In this document: in pieces, positions 51,021-59,944 of the stretch
Layout: every line of letters begins with the position of its first letter
Numbering within the stretch: position 1 is the first letter of the stretch
From: Pedococcus sp. 5OH_020
GTDB lineage: Bacteria > Actinomycetota > Actinomycetes > Actinomycetales > Dermatophilaceae
Direction: 5' to 3'
Length of the DNA stretch: 64,000 nt
Assembly: GCF_027812955.1 (NCBI RefSeq)
Contig: NZ_JAPYZV010000001.1
Location: 235,673-299,672, forward strand
Notes under the pieces: generated by a model
Databases searched by the model: none
Told to the model about the DNA's origin: nothing
Seen by the model: only the letters and a program-made list of their open reading frames with translations
Made by a program: the position numbers and the translations under genes

Positions 51021-51610
51021 GGCACCTCCCACATCGTCGTGCCGCCCGGGACCCCGAAGTCTGCCAGCGGGGGATCGTTCCACACGTACTCCTCGCCAAG
51101 GAAAATGCGGACCTCGTTGGCGAAGGCCTCGAAGATTGCACGGTAGTCGTCGGGTGTGACAGGCGGGACCGCTGGGTCGTGAGGGATGGCATCGGGCGTG
51201 TATGCCCAACTGTTGTTGTCCTCCACCGTCCAGAGATGCTTGTGCGTCTCTCGCCCCCACACCTGCCCGTCGGGGTTCGCGTGATCGTCACGCATGTCGA
51301 GGCGGCGGATGGTCGCCGATCGCTCGTGGTGGTGCTTGTCTCCCCATGTCAGGACCCAATGGGACTGCCATGGGCGATCCACGTTGATGCGCGCGTCAAG
51401 GTAGAGCCGCTCCCTCGACTGGTTCCATACCGGAACCTTGGCTCGGACTTCTATGGGACGATCGTTTCGAGCGCGAGTGACTCCCCATTCGACGGGCTCG
51501 TTGATGAACTTCCACTGCTCCAGCAGTTGCTTGGCTTCGCTGTTGGTTAACCGCCGGTACTCGACCGCCGCGTCGGCAGCCACTCGCACTGCGCGCTCGA
51601 TGTTCCTCAC
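51017..51610 (-). CDS. DUF6978-like protein, coupled partner
   Basis: This 197-residue protein begins with VRNIERAVRVAADAA and LTNSEAKQLLEQWKFI and has a beta-rich middle (ARINVDRPWQSHWVLTWGDK), with charged loops and DDYRAIFEAFANEV at the end. It resembles the DUF6978 group that accompanies DUF1828-like proteins; that is from memory and should be tested. The GTG at 51610 has GGGGG 5-7 nt upstream. Codons ahead of it (51611-51737) look coding in another frame; see findings. Confidence 0.65.
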   Translation of the reverse strand: MRNIERAVRVAADAAVEYRRLTNSEAKQLLEQWKFINEPVEWGVTRARNDRPIEVRAKVPVWNQSRERLYLDARINVDRPWQSHWVLTWGDKHHHERSATIRRLDMRDDHANPDGQVWGRETHKHLWTVEDNNSWAYTPDAIPHDPAVPPVTPDDYRAIFEAFANEVRIFLGEEYVWNDPPLADFGVPGGTTMWEVP

Positions 51611-51737
51611 GCCGACCCCCTGCCTCGTTGGCGCAAAGGTACAGGCCGCGCGTGCCGTCATTGCGGATTTCGCCGTGCATCCAAACCCCGGCGCGGGCGC
51701 AGAATTCCGCCAGCGCGGGGGCACTCACTACTCCCAT

Positions 51738-52332
51738 GGCCCTGCCCTGGAGGCCATCGGGATTCCCCCGCGCCGCACCCTCAGCACGTGAGGCGGGCGC
51801 GGAGCCTGAGGCCTAGACTTCTCGCAGTCGCGGGAGTCAGAGGGCGGGCGAAGAACCCCGCACGAGGTCGCCGCGGCATGCCGACTCGATCGGGAGGAGG
51901 TGGCCACCGTTGAGCGCCACCTCGACTAGTTGGAAAGCGGCCTAAGCGCGTCGGCATCCTCATCGACCGCCGCATCGACAGACGATTCGCCGTCGACCTG
52001 TCCAAGATCCATGGCGTGGCGGCTCGGGCGCTGGAAGAGGTCTACGGGCCAGATGGTGATCGCCCCGTGCCCGACGGGGGTTCCTGACGGACGCCGGGCG
52101 GCATGGACCCTCAAGAACCTCCCTTGACGACAACCACTGATGACGCCAACGGCTTCGCGCGGTGCGGGTTTGCTCGCCCGACCAAGTCTGGTGCAATGCC
52201 ATCCCACATCTGTCCGACAAACGTCTGAGTCGCATACCTAGAGCCGCTCTCAAGGAGGGTTAGAGAAAGCGCCGTATTCGGCCGGTAGACAACGACATCC
52301 AACACGTAGGTTAGAGTGGCTCTAACCGTCCT
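51738..52332. other. Mostly gene-free region with a possible 64-codon frame
   Basis: One minus-strand frame (52111-52305) reads MLDVVVYRPN then FVGQMWDGIAPDLVG and could be a small gene, but no ribosome-binding site is clear. The rest shows no coding. A short palindrome (52309-52327) lies at its upstream edge. Confidence 0.35.
52309..52327. promoter_or_regulatory. 19-nt perfect palindrome (operator or weak hairpin)
   Basis: GGTTAGAG-TGG-CTCTAACC is a perfect 8-bp inverted repeat. Half of it, GGTTAGAG, recurs at 52258-52265, with a related TAGAGCCGCTCT nearby (52241 region). It follows a gene stop by 6 nt, so it may be a terminator-like hairpin or a repressor site. Confidence 0.5.
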
Positions 52333-52596
52333 TCATGGCGGAAGGTGATTTGACCCGGAAGAGGTCACTGGCGGTGTCATCTGGGCTCTTCGGTCGCCTT
52401 CTTGGCGTCCCTTCTTCGGCCTGATGCTGGCGAACGGGTCCACGGCGGCCTTGCGGGCTGCCGCGGCGCGGGCCGCGCCAGTGGTTTTGCCCAAGATGGT
52501 GGAACCGGTCCGTTCGGATACCGAAGTGGTCACGGCGTCGATGCGTCGGAGTCTCAGCCACAGTCGGTATTGCGTCTCGGAAAGCCCGATATACAC
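52333..52596 (-). CDS. Small basic hypothetical protein
   Basis: This 87-residue product reads VYIGLSETQYRLWLRLRRID then TGSTILGKTTGAARAAAARK, is strongly basic and ends in a flexible tail. It overlaps the end of the zinc-finger gene by 43 nt in another frame. The function is unknown; a DNA-binding or recombination-directionality role would fit its place downstream of int-rep, but nothing proves it. A longer frame extends to 52719. Confidence 0.45.
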   Translation of the reverse strand: MYIGLSETQYRLWLRLRRIDAVTTSVSERTGSTILGKTTGAARAAAARKAAVDPFASIRPKKGRQEGDRRAQMTPPVTSSGSNHLPP

Positions 52597-53240
52597 GTCA
52601 GATGGGCGAGTCCGCCCTGCTGGTGGTGAGGTTCTTCTTCCAGGAGGACCGGTTGTGAGCAGACTCGGCAGATGACCGGCGTGCTCAGCCGTACGACAGC
52701 ACACCGTGCGTGGGCCCATCCTTCAAAGCATCCAACGATGGGATCTCCTACCTCGATCGGTCGCCCGCATAAGGGGCACGCCCCAACCCTTTGAGCCCGC
52801 ACAAGCCCCGCAAGCCCAGAGTTTTCCGCCTCCTGGGTCTGTCTGGCCTTCTGCTCCGCCGCCAGGTGTTGTCGCCAGGTGATACCCGGGGGCTTCGGGG
52901 CTTCCGAGGTCGGCGTGAGAACGAGCGGACCCTGGACGGCCACGCGACTGCTCCGCTGCCAGATCCAGTCAAACAGCACGAATCTACCGAGGAGTTCCTC
53001 GCCGTATTCGCGACTGTCGGGTCCGACAGCAAAGAAGGAACCTGCGGCCTCGGTGGAGAACTTCACGAGCGACTCGCCACTCTTGCGGATTCCGGTAGCA
53101 GTAACACCCGTGAAGATGGCGCAGGTGGTGCCTCCGGCTACGCGCCGTCGAATCGTGTGGCTGCCCATGGTCCTTGCGTGGCTGAGCGCGAACACCCAAG
53201 GCCGCGGTGCCGACCCGGTCGGTCTCGATGGAGTATTCAC
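52554..53240 (-). CDS. Hypothetical protein with C-terminal paired-cysteine zinc finger
   Basis: About 228 residues. The middle has FSTEAAGSFFAVGPDSREYG, a charged segment with KARQTQEAE, and a C-terminal zinc-binding region with CPLCGRPI, HARC and VICRVCSQPV. The start is chosen as the GTG at 53240 with GAGGAG 4-5 nt upstream; an ATG at 53168 is also possible. It lies 76 nt downstream of rep on the same strand, so it may be part of the element's replication/maintenance operon. No family is recognised. Confidence 0.65.
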   Translation of the reverse strand: MNTPSRPTGSAPRPWVFALSHARTMGSHTIRRRVAGGTTCAIFTGVTATGIRKSGESLVKFSTEAAGSFFAVGPDSREYGEELLGRFVLFDWIWQRSSRVAVQGPLVLTPTSEAPKPPGITWRQHLAAEQKARQTQEAENSGLAGLVRAQRVGACPLCGRPIEVGDPIVGCFEGWAHARCAVVRLSTPVICRVCSQPVLLEEEPHHQQGGLAHLTCISGFPRRNTDCG

Positions 53241-53316
53241 GCCGCTCCTCTCGGGACTTGGCGGACCGTGTCTGCCCACTCGCGTAGAACGGGCGACCGG
53301 AGATTGCTCATCCCGT

Positions 53317-54702
53317 TCATCGCGCGGACCGCAGCCGACCGGATTCGTAGTCCAGCACGACGGTCGGACCAGTTGCGCACGCCATGTCAGCAGCGCTGAG
53401 CCCCCACTGGCGGGCGAGCGCTCGATACTTGCGCAGTGTGTTTGGGCTCGTGGTGGGTTGGGGGAGACCAAGGGCCTCGGCCTTGAGCATCGCGAGAACG
53501 GCTCCGAAGAACCCGTAGTCAGGGCTCGCCGAAGTGGCCAAGCGCGTCATGACTTCGTCGACCTGGGGGGCTCCACCTACGGGGTTGTCGAAACCTGCTC
53601 GCTGGAAGTAGTGCTTGCGTACGTTCAAGAGGGATGCCTCGTTGAGGTCAGACACGGTTCTAACTCCCTTTTCCTTGAGGGCCTGGCTTCGGAGTTGTAC
53701 CTCGAATCGGACGCGGCCACGCGCGGTGCGGGCTAGGCCATCGAGCCTCTTGCACCTGGTCGGATCGCGCTCCTGCCTTGCGAGGTGCAGGACTTGGGCG
53801 TGCTTGTCGTACAGGGACGCCCGCCATCTCTTCGGAGACTGTCTGGTCAGGGTGAGGATGCTTCCGCCCCCCTTGCTGTCACCGTAGATGCTGGGGTTGG
53901 CCGTCCGGGGCACATGAATGCGGGCCAAGCCTCGGAGTACGCGGTCCAGATGCGCTACTTCCGCGAAGTCTCGATCCAGGTCTAGCCTCGTGATTCGGAG
54001 GTCGTGAACGTCGACGCCCCAGTCGACGAACTCGGCAGCCTGGCCGTACAGGTCACTCACGAGCCGAACGGCCGTGCGCACGGAGACTGGGTCGAGGTTG
54101 TGACCATAGGCCAACGTTGGAAGCGACCGTTCGATAACGGCTCGGAGGCCCGTCGGTGTCATCCTGACGTCCAACTGACCGTCGATGAGCGGGACCTGGG
54201 TAGACGTGAAGGTGTCCCTGACCTCCCCCTGCCGGTCAACCGACCGCCTGAATCGCTCCTCGGCGATGCGGTGTCGATCAATTGGACCGCTGACCCTCAC
54301 GGTGTCGATCAGGCGAGCATCGGTTTGGACTCGATGTTCAGAATCTGAGGAGTTCCGCGACCTGTTAGTAAAGGAGGCGGGCTGTGGCTTGTGCGCCTGT
54401 GGATGTTCATAGATGATTGTCAATGTGTCGCCGTCTCTTCGGACCGAGACTGGGGACTGCATCCACGAGGACCATCGCTGCCAGGCGGTGGTCCTCGATG
54501 CATCCCAGCCCAGGGAGGCAGGTACCTCCCCTTCTTCCGAAGGGCCAGCGCACCTCCAGCGACAGGTCGCAGGCCCGATTTTGGCGGAAAGTCGCCAATT
54601 TGGTGGGATTCGTCCTCCGTGGGTCTCCCGCTTGGCACCCGTGTCGCTTTCCGCCATGGCATCGTGGTTCGCTGTCCGAGGGTGGAGGGAGTGCCTGTTC
54701 AT
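53317..54702 (-). CDS. rep: Phage/plasmid replication initiation protein, gene II/X type
   Basis: From residue 131 (LIDTVRVSGP) the protein follows the G2P-type replication-initiator pattern of filamentous phages and rolling-circle plasmids: DLRITRLDLDRDF, then NPSIYGDSKGGGSILTLTRQ, RASLYDKHAQV, and VRFEVQLRSQALKEKGVRT. This would nick the double-strand origin. The ATG overlaps the integrase stop (ATGA), favouring the full 461-residue form; residues 1-130 are, however, not conserved-looking, so an internal start cannot be excluded. Confidence 0.82.
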   Translation of the reverse strand: MNRHSLHPRTANHDAMAESDTGAKRETHGGRIPPNWRLSAKIGPATCRWRCAGPSEEGEVPASLGWDASRTTAWQRWSSWMQSPVSVRRDGDTLTIIYEHPQAHKPQPASFTNRSRNSSDSEHRVQTDARLIDTVRVSGPIDRHRIAEERFRRSVDRQGEVRDTFTSTQVPLIDGQLDVRMTPTGLRAVIERSLPTLAYGHNLDPVSVRTAVRLVSDLYGQAAEFVDWGVDVHDLRITRLDLDRDFAEVAHLDRVLRGLARIHVPRTANPSIYGDSKGGGSILTLTRQSPKRWRASLYDKHAQVLHLARQERDPTRCKRLDGLARTARGRVRFEVQLRSQALKEKGVRTVSDLNEASLLNVRKHYFQRAGFDNPVGGAPQVDEVMTRLATSASPDYGFFGAVLAMLKAEALGLPQPTTSPNTLRKYRALARQWGLSAADMACATGPTVVLDYESGRLRSAR

Positions 54703-55763
54703 CCGGCAACTGCCCTGGGACGCATGTCGAGGACCTGGCTGTCCGTGGGGCGAGGCAGGAGTGAACGTCCTCGAAGCGACGTATCGCGAGCGCGCCTTTC
54801 GGAGGCCACACCCAAGTAGGTCTCAGTGGTCGATAGGTTTGAGTGGTGAAGCAATGTCATCACCACGCGGATCGCCCCGTCGTGGCCGTCCTCGGCCGCC
54901 AGGGTTTCGTAGTATGCGCGCGCCACTGCTCGGCGAACCGTGTGGATTCCTTCGCCCCGGGTGGGAAGGCCTACTGCCTCCAGCGCGTCTTTGGCGATGC
55001 AATGCAGTTTCGATGCGGGCTTGCTCGGCACATAGGTGCTGGGGATGTGGTCGCGGACTTTGGCACCGTCTGGACCGCTCCACCGATAGCGTGGGCCAGT
55101 CATGGCGGGAACCAGGTGGTCCTCGGGGTGAAGAGGGCGCTTGACTGCGCGCGCGTACATCGACAGCCAGGCGCGCATCTCCTCGCGCAGATCCGCAGTC
55201 ACAGGCATGTCATCCTCGACCTGGGACTTGCTCACCCAGACGCGCAGGGTCATTGTGCCGAGGTCGAGATCTCCGACCGTGAGTCGAGCGATCTCGCCCG
55301 CACGCAACCCGGTGTTCATCGCCAATGCCAGAACCGCTCGATCACGCGGTTCGTGGCAAGAGTCCAGCATCGCCCAAAGGTGGTCGGGGCTCGGCTGCTG
55401 GCGGACCTTGCGTGGCACCCGCATCGGCGGCACGTGAGCAAGCCAATCTGCGCGAGTCAGGCCACGAGCCACTGCCCAACGGTGCAGCGAGGCAATCCGG
55501 GTCCGGTAGAAGTTGTGAGTGCTGGCCTGGACGGGGGCGCGCTCGGTGCCGGTTCTGTCCGTATGAGGGGACAGGACCGTGGCGAACCACCTTTCGACGT
55601 GCTCCGCGGTGACGTTGCGGGTCTGAATGTCCCGGCCGCCTGCCAACGTGGTGACGAAGCGACGCAGGACGAAGGACTCGTTCCTGACTGTGCTCGGCGA
55701 GTACCGAGCCGAGCGCGCGGCGAGGTAGTCCTCTACCGTCTGGCGAAGCGATGGTGCAGACAC
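54699..55763 (-). CDS. int: Tyrosine recombinase/integrase of the guaA element
   Basis: This 354-residue integrase has a SAM-like DNA-binding N-terminus (TVEDYLAARSARYSPSTV) and the catalytic set: arginine in NTGLRAGEIARL, lysine in WVSKSQVED, HTVRRA, and LLHHSNLSTTETYLG with the tyrosine. The GTG at 55763 has AGGAGGGG 3-8 nt upstream, a strong choice over the open frame to 55841. It is adjacent to attR, with its start facing it, and is coupled to rep. No separate excisionase gene is obvious. Confidence 0.93.
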   Translation of the reverse strand: MSAPSLRQTVEDYLAARSARYSPSTVRNESFVLRRFVTTLAGGRDIQTRNVTAEHVERWFATVLSPHTDRTGTERAPVQASTHNFYRTRIASLHRWAVARGLTRADWLAHVPPMRVPRKVRQQPSPDHLWAMLDSCHEPRDRAVLALAMNTGLRAGEIARLTVGDLDLGTMTLRVWVSKSQVEDDMPVTADLREEMRAWLSMYARAVKRPLHPEDHLVPAMTGPRYRWSGPDGAKVRDHIPSTYVPSKPASKLHCIAKDALEAVGLPTRGEGIHTVRRAVARAYYETLAAEDGHDGAIRVVMTLLHHSNLSTTETYLGVASERRARDTSLRGRSLLPRPTDSQVLDMRPRAVAG

Positions 55764-55890
55764 GTCCCCTCCTGGGGGTTTGGGCGTCTGGCGGACCACC
55801 GTTTTACCTGGGCAGAGTCTACCGGATGGGACGAAAGGCACTCTCTCCCAACTATTCTCATAACGGCTATAGCGATCTTTGCTAGAGCCG

Positions 55891-55903
55891 ATCGAGTGGG
55901 AGT
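55891..55903. other. attR core (13-bp direct repeat, right copy)
   Basis: ATCGAGTGGGAGT is identical to the guaA-end copy. After it the sequence reads AGCCGCATG. In the empty site the guaA stop would be TAG with 4 nt to the acyltransferase ATG, and the GGGAG within the repeat still serves as that gene's ribosome-binding site. Confidence 0.85.
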
Positions 55904-55909
55904 AGCCGC

Positions 55910-56629
55910 ATGAGCGTGCAGGACACGGTCAGCCGTGCGGTCATGCGCCACGTCGTCATCGGTCCGCCGCTGCGGCTCGTCACCCGGCTCTCGGTCGAGG
56001 GGCGCCACCACGTCCCGCGGGACGGTGCTCTCATCGTCGCCTCGAACCACCTCTCGTTCATCGACTCGATCGTCATCCCGCTCGCGTCCGGACGGCAGGT
56101 GCACTTCCTGGGCAAGTCCGAGTACTTCCACGGGACGGGCCCCAAGGGCGCGGCGGTCCGGTGGTTCCACAAAGCCGCCGGGACGATCCCGGTCGACCGG
56201 TCCGACCCGCGGGCCGCGGCGGCGTCCCTGGAGCTCGCGGAGCAGGTGCTGCTGCGGGGGGAGGCCTTCGGCGTCTACCCCGAGGGCACCCGTTCTCCCG
56301 ACGGCCGGCTCCACCGTGGGCGGACCGGGGTGGCCAGGATGGCTCTGGCCACCGGCGCCACCCTGCTGCCGTGTGCGGTCATCGGGACCGACAAGGTGCA
56401 GCCACCGGGCTCCAACGGGGTACGGCCGGGCAAGGTGAAGGTCCGGTTCGGGCCCCCGGTCGACGTCGCGGCGCTGCAGCAGCGGTACCAGAAGGCCGCG
56501 CTGCTGCGTGCCGTCACGGACGCGGTGATGGACGCCATCGCGGAGCTGTCCGGCCAGGAGCGATCCGGCCAGTACGCCTCGGACGTCAGGGCCGCCTTCG
56601 GCACGGCGGCGGGCGAGCTCCCCGAGTGA
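55910..56629 (+). CDS. 1-acyl-sn-glycerol-3-phosphate acyltransferase (PlsC family)
   Basis: This 239-residue membrane-associated acyltransferase has ALIVASNHLSFIDSI (the HX4D variant NHLSFID), the EGTRSPDGRL motif, and PCAVIGTDKVQPPG. It should acylate lysophosphatidic acid or a related lipid. The ATG lies 6 nt downstream of attR; GGGAG in the repeat is its ribosome-binding site. Before integration, it was probably the next gene after guaA. Confidence 0.92.
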   Translation: MSVQDTVSRAVMRHVVIGPPLRLVTRLSVEGRHHVPRDGALIVASNHLSFIDSIVIPLASGRQVHFLGKSEYFHGTGPKGAAVRWFHKAAGTIPVDRSDPRAAAASLELAEQVLLRGEAFGVYPEGTRSPDGRLHRGRTGVARMALATGATLLPCAVIGTDKVQPPGSNGVRPGKVKVRFGPPVDVAALQQRYQKAALLRAVTDAVMDAIAELSGQERSGQYASDVRAAFGTAAGELPE

Positions 56630-56747
56630 CGGACGCGTCGGTCGTCAGCGAGCTGCCGGGCTGACGGCGCGCCGCTGCGCGCTGGGCCGCCTGCCGACGG
56701 CACGGCGGTGGCCGGGCCGGCTGCCTGGGACGGTTAGGGTTTGTCGC

Positions 56748-58058
56748 GTGTTGAGGACGACGGCGGCCGTGGTCGCGGGCAAGGCGGCGCGGGCCGCGTC
56801 GCGGCTGCGCGGCGGTGGGTCTGCCCTTCCCGGTCTGGTGGCAGAGCGGGTCGACCCGGGCTTCCTCGCCCATGCCCTGGCGGACGTGCCGGGCGGCATC
56901 GTCGTCGTCAGCGGCACCAACGGCAAGACGACGACGACGAAGATGCTCGTGGCCGTGCTGCGGGCCCACGGTCGCTCTGTCTTCACCAACCCCACCGGCA
57001 GCAACTTCACCCGCGGCGTGATCTCCTCCATGCTGGGCGAGCTTCCCCTCCGGGGCCGGCTCAGCGCCGACCTCGCTGTCCTGGAGCTGGACGAGGCACA
57101 CGCGCTGAAGTTCGCTGCCGGCGTCAGGCCTACCCACGCCCTGCTGCTCAACGTGGCCCGCGACCAGCTGGACCGCTTCGCCGAGATCGACCACACCGCC
57201 CGGCTGCTGGCCACCCTCGGCGAGCAGACCACCACAGGGGTGGTCCTCAACCTCGACGACTCGTTCGTGTCGAGGATCCGCGACCGGGTCGCGCCGGGGG
57301 TGGTCGTGCGGTACTTCGGCGTGGACGCCTCGATCGCCGACCGCCTGCCCGAGCTCCAGGAGCAGGACGTCCGCTTTGACGACGACTTCACACCGCCGGT
57401 CGCAGGTCCCGACGACGGGCTCCTGCGGCCGCTGGACGACCGGACGTTCGAGGTGCTGTTCGGGCAGGACGGCTCGGCGAAGGTGGGCCCCGTGGAGCTG
57501 CGCCAGCGGGGGCTCGCCGCCATGATCAACGCGACGGCCGCCGTGTCCATGGCCCGGATGCTGATGGCCGACGCCTTCGACCCGGCCCTGGCGGCCGACG
57601 CCCTCGAGGCGGTCACGCCACCGTTCGGCCGGGGCGAGGTCGTCCTGGTCGACGGCCAGCCGCTCGAGCTCGTACTCGTGAAGAACCCGGCCGGCTTCAC
57701 GGTCGCTCTTGCGACGTACGGCTCGACGCCGGTGGCGACGATGATCGCGATCAACGACAACTACGCGGACGGTCGCGACGTCTCGTGGCTCTACGACGTG
57801 AGCTTCGAGAGCCTGCGCGAGCGCGGCGTGGCTCTCACCAGCGGGGTCCGTGCCTACGACATGGCCCTGCGGCTGGACTACGACGACGTGCCGGTGGGCC
57901 GGGTGGAGACAGAGCTGGACCGGGCCCTGGACGACTTCCTGCGCGACCATCCTTCGGAGCCGAAGCGGATCTTCTGCACCTACACGGCGATGATGGCACT
58001 GCGCCGTACGCTCGCCGCCCGGTACGACCTGCCCGACATCGGCGAGGAGGCCTCGTGA
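56748..58058 (+). CDS. murT: Lipid II isoglutaminyl synthase subunit MurT
   Basis: MurT (436 residues) with GatD amidates the D-Glu of lipid II. The Mur-ligase ATP loop VVSGTNGKTTTTKMLV and PTGSNFTRGVISSM are present, and the C-terminal DUF1727 region carries LVKNPAGFTVAL, MIAINDNYADGRDVSWLYD and TSGVRAYDMALRL. The four-cysteine zinc ribbon that many MurT proteins have near the centre is absent. The GTG follows TAGGGT by 7 nt and its stop overlaps gatD (GTGA). Confidence 0.92.
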   Translation: MLRTTAAVVAGKAARAASRLRGGGSALPGLVAERVDPGFLAHALADVPGGIVVVSGTNGKTTTTKMLVAVLRAHGRSVFTNPTGSNFTRGVISSMLGELPLRGRLSADLAVLELDEAHALKFAAGVRPTHALLLNVARDQLDRFAEIDHTARLLATLGEQTTTGVVLNLDDSFVSRIRDRVAPGVVVRYFGVDASIADRLPELQEQDVRFDDDFTPPVAGPDDGLLRPLDDRTFEVLFGQDGSAKVGPVELRQRGLAAMINATAAVSMARMLMADAFDPALAADALEAVTPPFGRGEVVLVDGQPLELVLVKNPAGFTVALATYGSTPVATMIAINDNYADGRDVSWLYDVSFESLRERGVALTSGVRAYDMALRLDYDDVPVGRVETELDRALDDFLRDHPSEPKRIFCTYTAMMALRRTLAARYDLPDIGEEAS

Positions 58059-58870
58059 GCCCGACCGACGGCAAAGGCGACCAGGACGTCGTCGTCCCCG
58101 GGGAGACCGATGGGTCCTCCCGGCTTCCCGACCACGCGCACGAGGGCAAGGGCGCGATCCACGTCGTCCACCTCTACCCGCGCGAGATGAGCATCTACGG
58201 CGACCTCGGCAACACCCGGACGCTGGCGGCGCGCATCCGGCGCCACGGGTACAGTCCGGTGGTCCACCAGCACCATCCCGGGGGGCGGTTCCCCGAGCAG
58301 GCCCACCTGGTCCTCGGCGGCGGCGGCCAGGACTCGGGGCAGGTCCGCGTCGAGGCCGACCTGGAGCACATCTCCGACCGCCTGCGCGCCCTGGCCCGGA
58401 GTGGCGCGCCGATGCTCATGATCTGCGGGATGTACCAGCTGTTCGGCAATGCCTTCATCACCGTGGACGGCACCCGGCTTCCCGGGCTGGGGATCCTCGA
58501 CGTGACGACCCACGGCAATGCCAAGCGGATGATCGGTCCGGTGGTCCTCACCACCGAGCTCGGCGACGTGGTGGGCTACGAGAACCACTCGGGGTCCACG
58601 ACGCTCGGGGCCGGACAGGCGCCCTTCGGGACTGTCCGGGCCGGCTTCGGCAACAACGGCACCGACCGGACCGAAGGCGCTCGCACCGCCAACGTCATCG
58701 GGTCCTACCTGCACGGCCCGATCCTGCCGGCCAACCCGGCCATCGCCGACCACCTCATCGGGCTTGCGGCGGAGCTGGCGACGGGCCGCCCGTTCGAGCC
58801 GGAGCTGCTGGACGACGCGATCGCGCACGAGGCCCGCAACCGGCAGGTCAGGCGGCTCGTCAGGCGCTGA
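58055..58870 (+). CDS. gatD: Lipid II isoglutaminyl synthase glutaminase subunit GatD
   Basis: GatD (271 residues) is a CobB/CobQ-like glutamine amidotransferase that supplies ammonia to MurT. The nucleophile cysteine is in MLMICGMYQLFG, the partner histidine in GSYLHGPILPANP. It begins with a charged 35-residue extension (GTG start overlapping murT) before HVVHLYPREMSIYGD. The pair acts at the inner face of the membrane on lipid II. Confidence 0.93.
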   Translation: MSPTDGKGDQDVVVPGETDGSSRLPDHAHEGKGAIHVVHLYPREMSIYGDLGNTRTLAARIRRHGYSPVVHQHHPGGRFPEQAHLVLGGGGQDSGQVRVEADLEHISDRLRALARSGAPMLMICGMYQLFGNAFITVDGTRLPGLGILDVTTHGNAKRMIGPVVLTTELGDVVGYENHSGSTTLGAGQAPFGTVRAGFGNNGTDRTEGARTANVIGSYLHGPILPANPAIADHLIGLAAELATGRPFEPELLDDAIAHEARNRQVRRLVRR

Positions 58871-58891
58871 CCCTGCGTACCCGAGACCAGC

Positions 58892-59944
58892 TCAGCCCGG
58901 CGGGCTCGCGGTCAGCTCCACGGGCTCCTTCTTGGGGCTCAGCGACCACGCCAGCCAGCCGAGGGCTCCCAGCGGCAGCTCGATGAAGTGCGTGAAGACG
59001 GAGAACAGCACGGCTCCGGCCACCGCCTCCGGCGGGTTCGCGCCCCAGCCGACGAGTGCCGCCACGGTCAGCGACTCGGTGACGCCGAGTCCTCCGGGAG
59101 TGACGCCCACCGCCGTGGCCAGCCGACCGATGGCGTACGCCGCGAAGAGCTGACCGTAGAAGAGCCGGACACCGGTGGTGTGCATGCAGATGAGGAACAG
59201 GACGAAGTAGACGCCGAAGAAGCCGACCAGTCCGAGGGTCATCACGAGCCAGCCGCTGCGCACGACGTCGTTGATGCGCGCGCGCAGGTCCAGCACGAGA
59301 GCCTGGACGCTCATGGTGCGGCGGCGCCAGAACCGGCCCAGCGCCCTGTCCACCCCCCTGCCGATGGCCACGGCGGCCCGCTCGGAGACGATGACGGAGA
59401 CGAAGGCTGCCAGCAGCAGCACCCCGGTGACTGTGCCCGCGATGGCTGCGTCCACCAGGGCACGGGGCACGTCCGGGCCCGTCCCGGCGAGCAGAGCCAC
59501 GATGGCGACGAGCGGCAGGGCTATCCGGGCCAGCACGTTCCAGACGCCGGTCACGATCGCTGAGGTGGAGATGGCCCGTCGCGAGAACCCCCAGGACCGG
59601 CAGATGGTGTACGTCGCCGCCAGTCCGACCGCCCCGCCGCCCGGCAGCAGGTTGCCTACTGAGGACCCCGCGACGTTGACGATCAACGCCTGCCAGTGCC
59701 GCAGCCCGCGCATGGACCCGGTGAGGGTGAACGTGTAGCAGTAGAGGCCGATGACCACCCCGCCGAGCAGGATCACGGCCGTGACGGGGGGAACCCGGGC
59801 GAGCACCGTCCAGACGGCGCTCCACGACGTCTTCCCGAAGTGGGGCAGGCCCCAGACGAGCAGGGTCGCTGCCAGCCCGAGCCCGACGGTGCCCTGGACC
59901 ACCTCGCGGACGCGGGAGTGACTGCTGCGCCGGCGAACCGTCAT
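58892..59944 (-). CDS. Flippase-like membrane protein (lysylphosphatidylglycerol synthase TM family)
   Basis: This 350-residue protein has eight or more membrane segments. NVAGSSVGNLLPGGGAVGLA and AVGVTPGGLGVTESLTVAAL match the LPG synthase transmembrane/UPF0104 (flippase-like) family. Such proteins may move lipids or lipid-linked sugars. The ATG at 59944 overlaps the stop of the PIG-L gene (ATGA). Only the integral part is present; there is no lysyltransferase domain. Confidence 0.88.
   Translation of the reverse strand: MTVRRRSSHSRVREVVQGTVGLGLAATLLVWGLPHFGKTSWSAVWTVLARVPPVTAVILLGGVVIGLYCYTFTLTGSMRGLRHWQALIVNVAGSSVGNLLPGGGAVGLAATYTICRSWGFSRRAISTSAIVTGVWNVLARIALPLVAIVALLAGTGPDVPRALVDAAIAGTVTGVLLLAAFVSVIVSERAAVAIGRGVDRALGRFWRRRTMSVQALVLDLRARINDVVRSGWLVMTLGLVGFFGVYFVLFLICMHTTGVRLFYGQLFAAYAIGRLATAVGVTPGGLGVTESLTVAALVGWGANPPEAVAGAVLFSVFTHFIELPLGALGWLAWSLSPKKEPVELTASPPG

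Noticed and set aside
54407..55144. Plus-strand frames opposite int and rep
   Set aside because: Antisense to int and rep, no domains or ribosome-binding sites.
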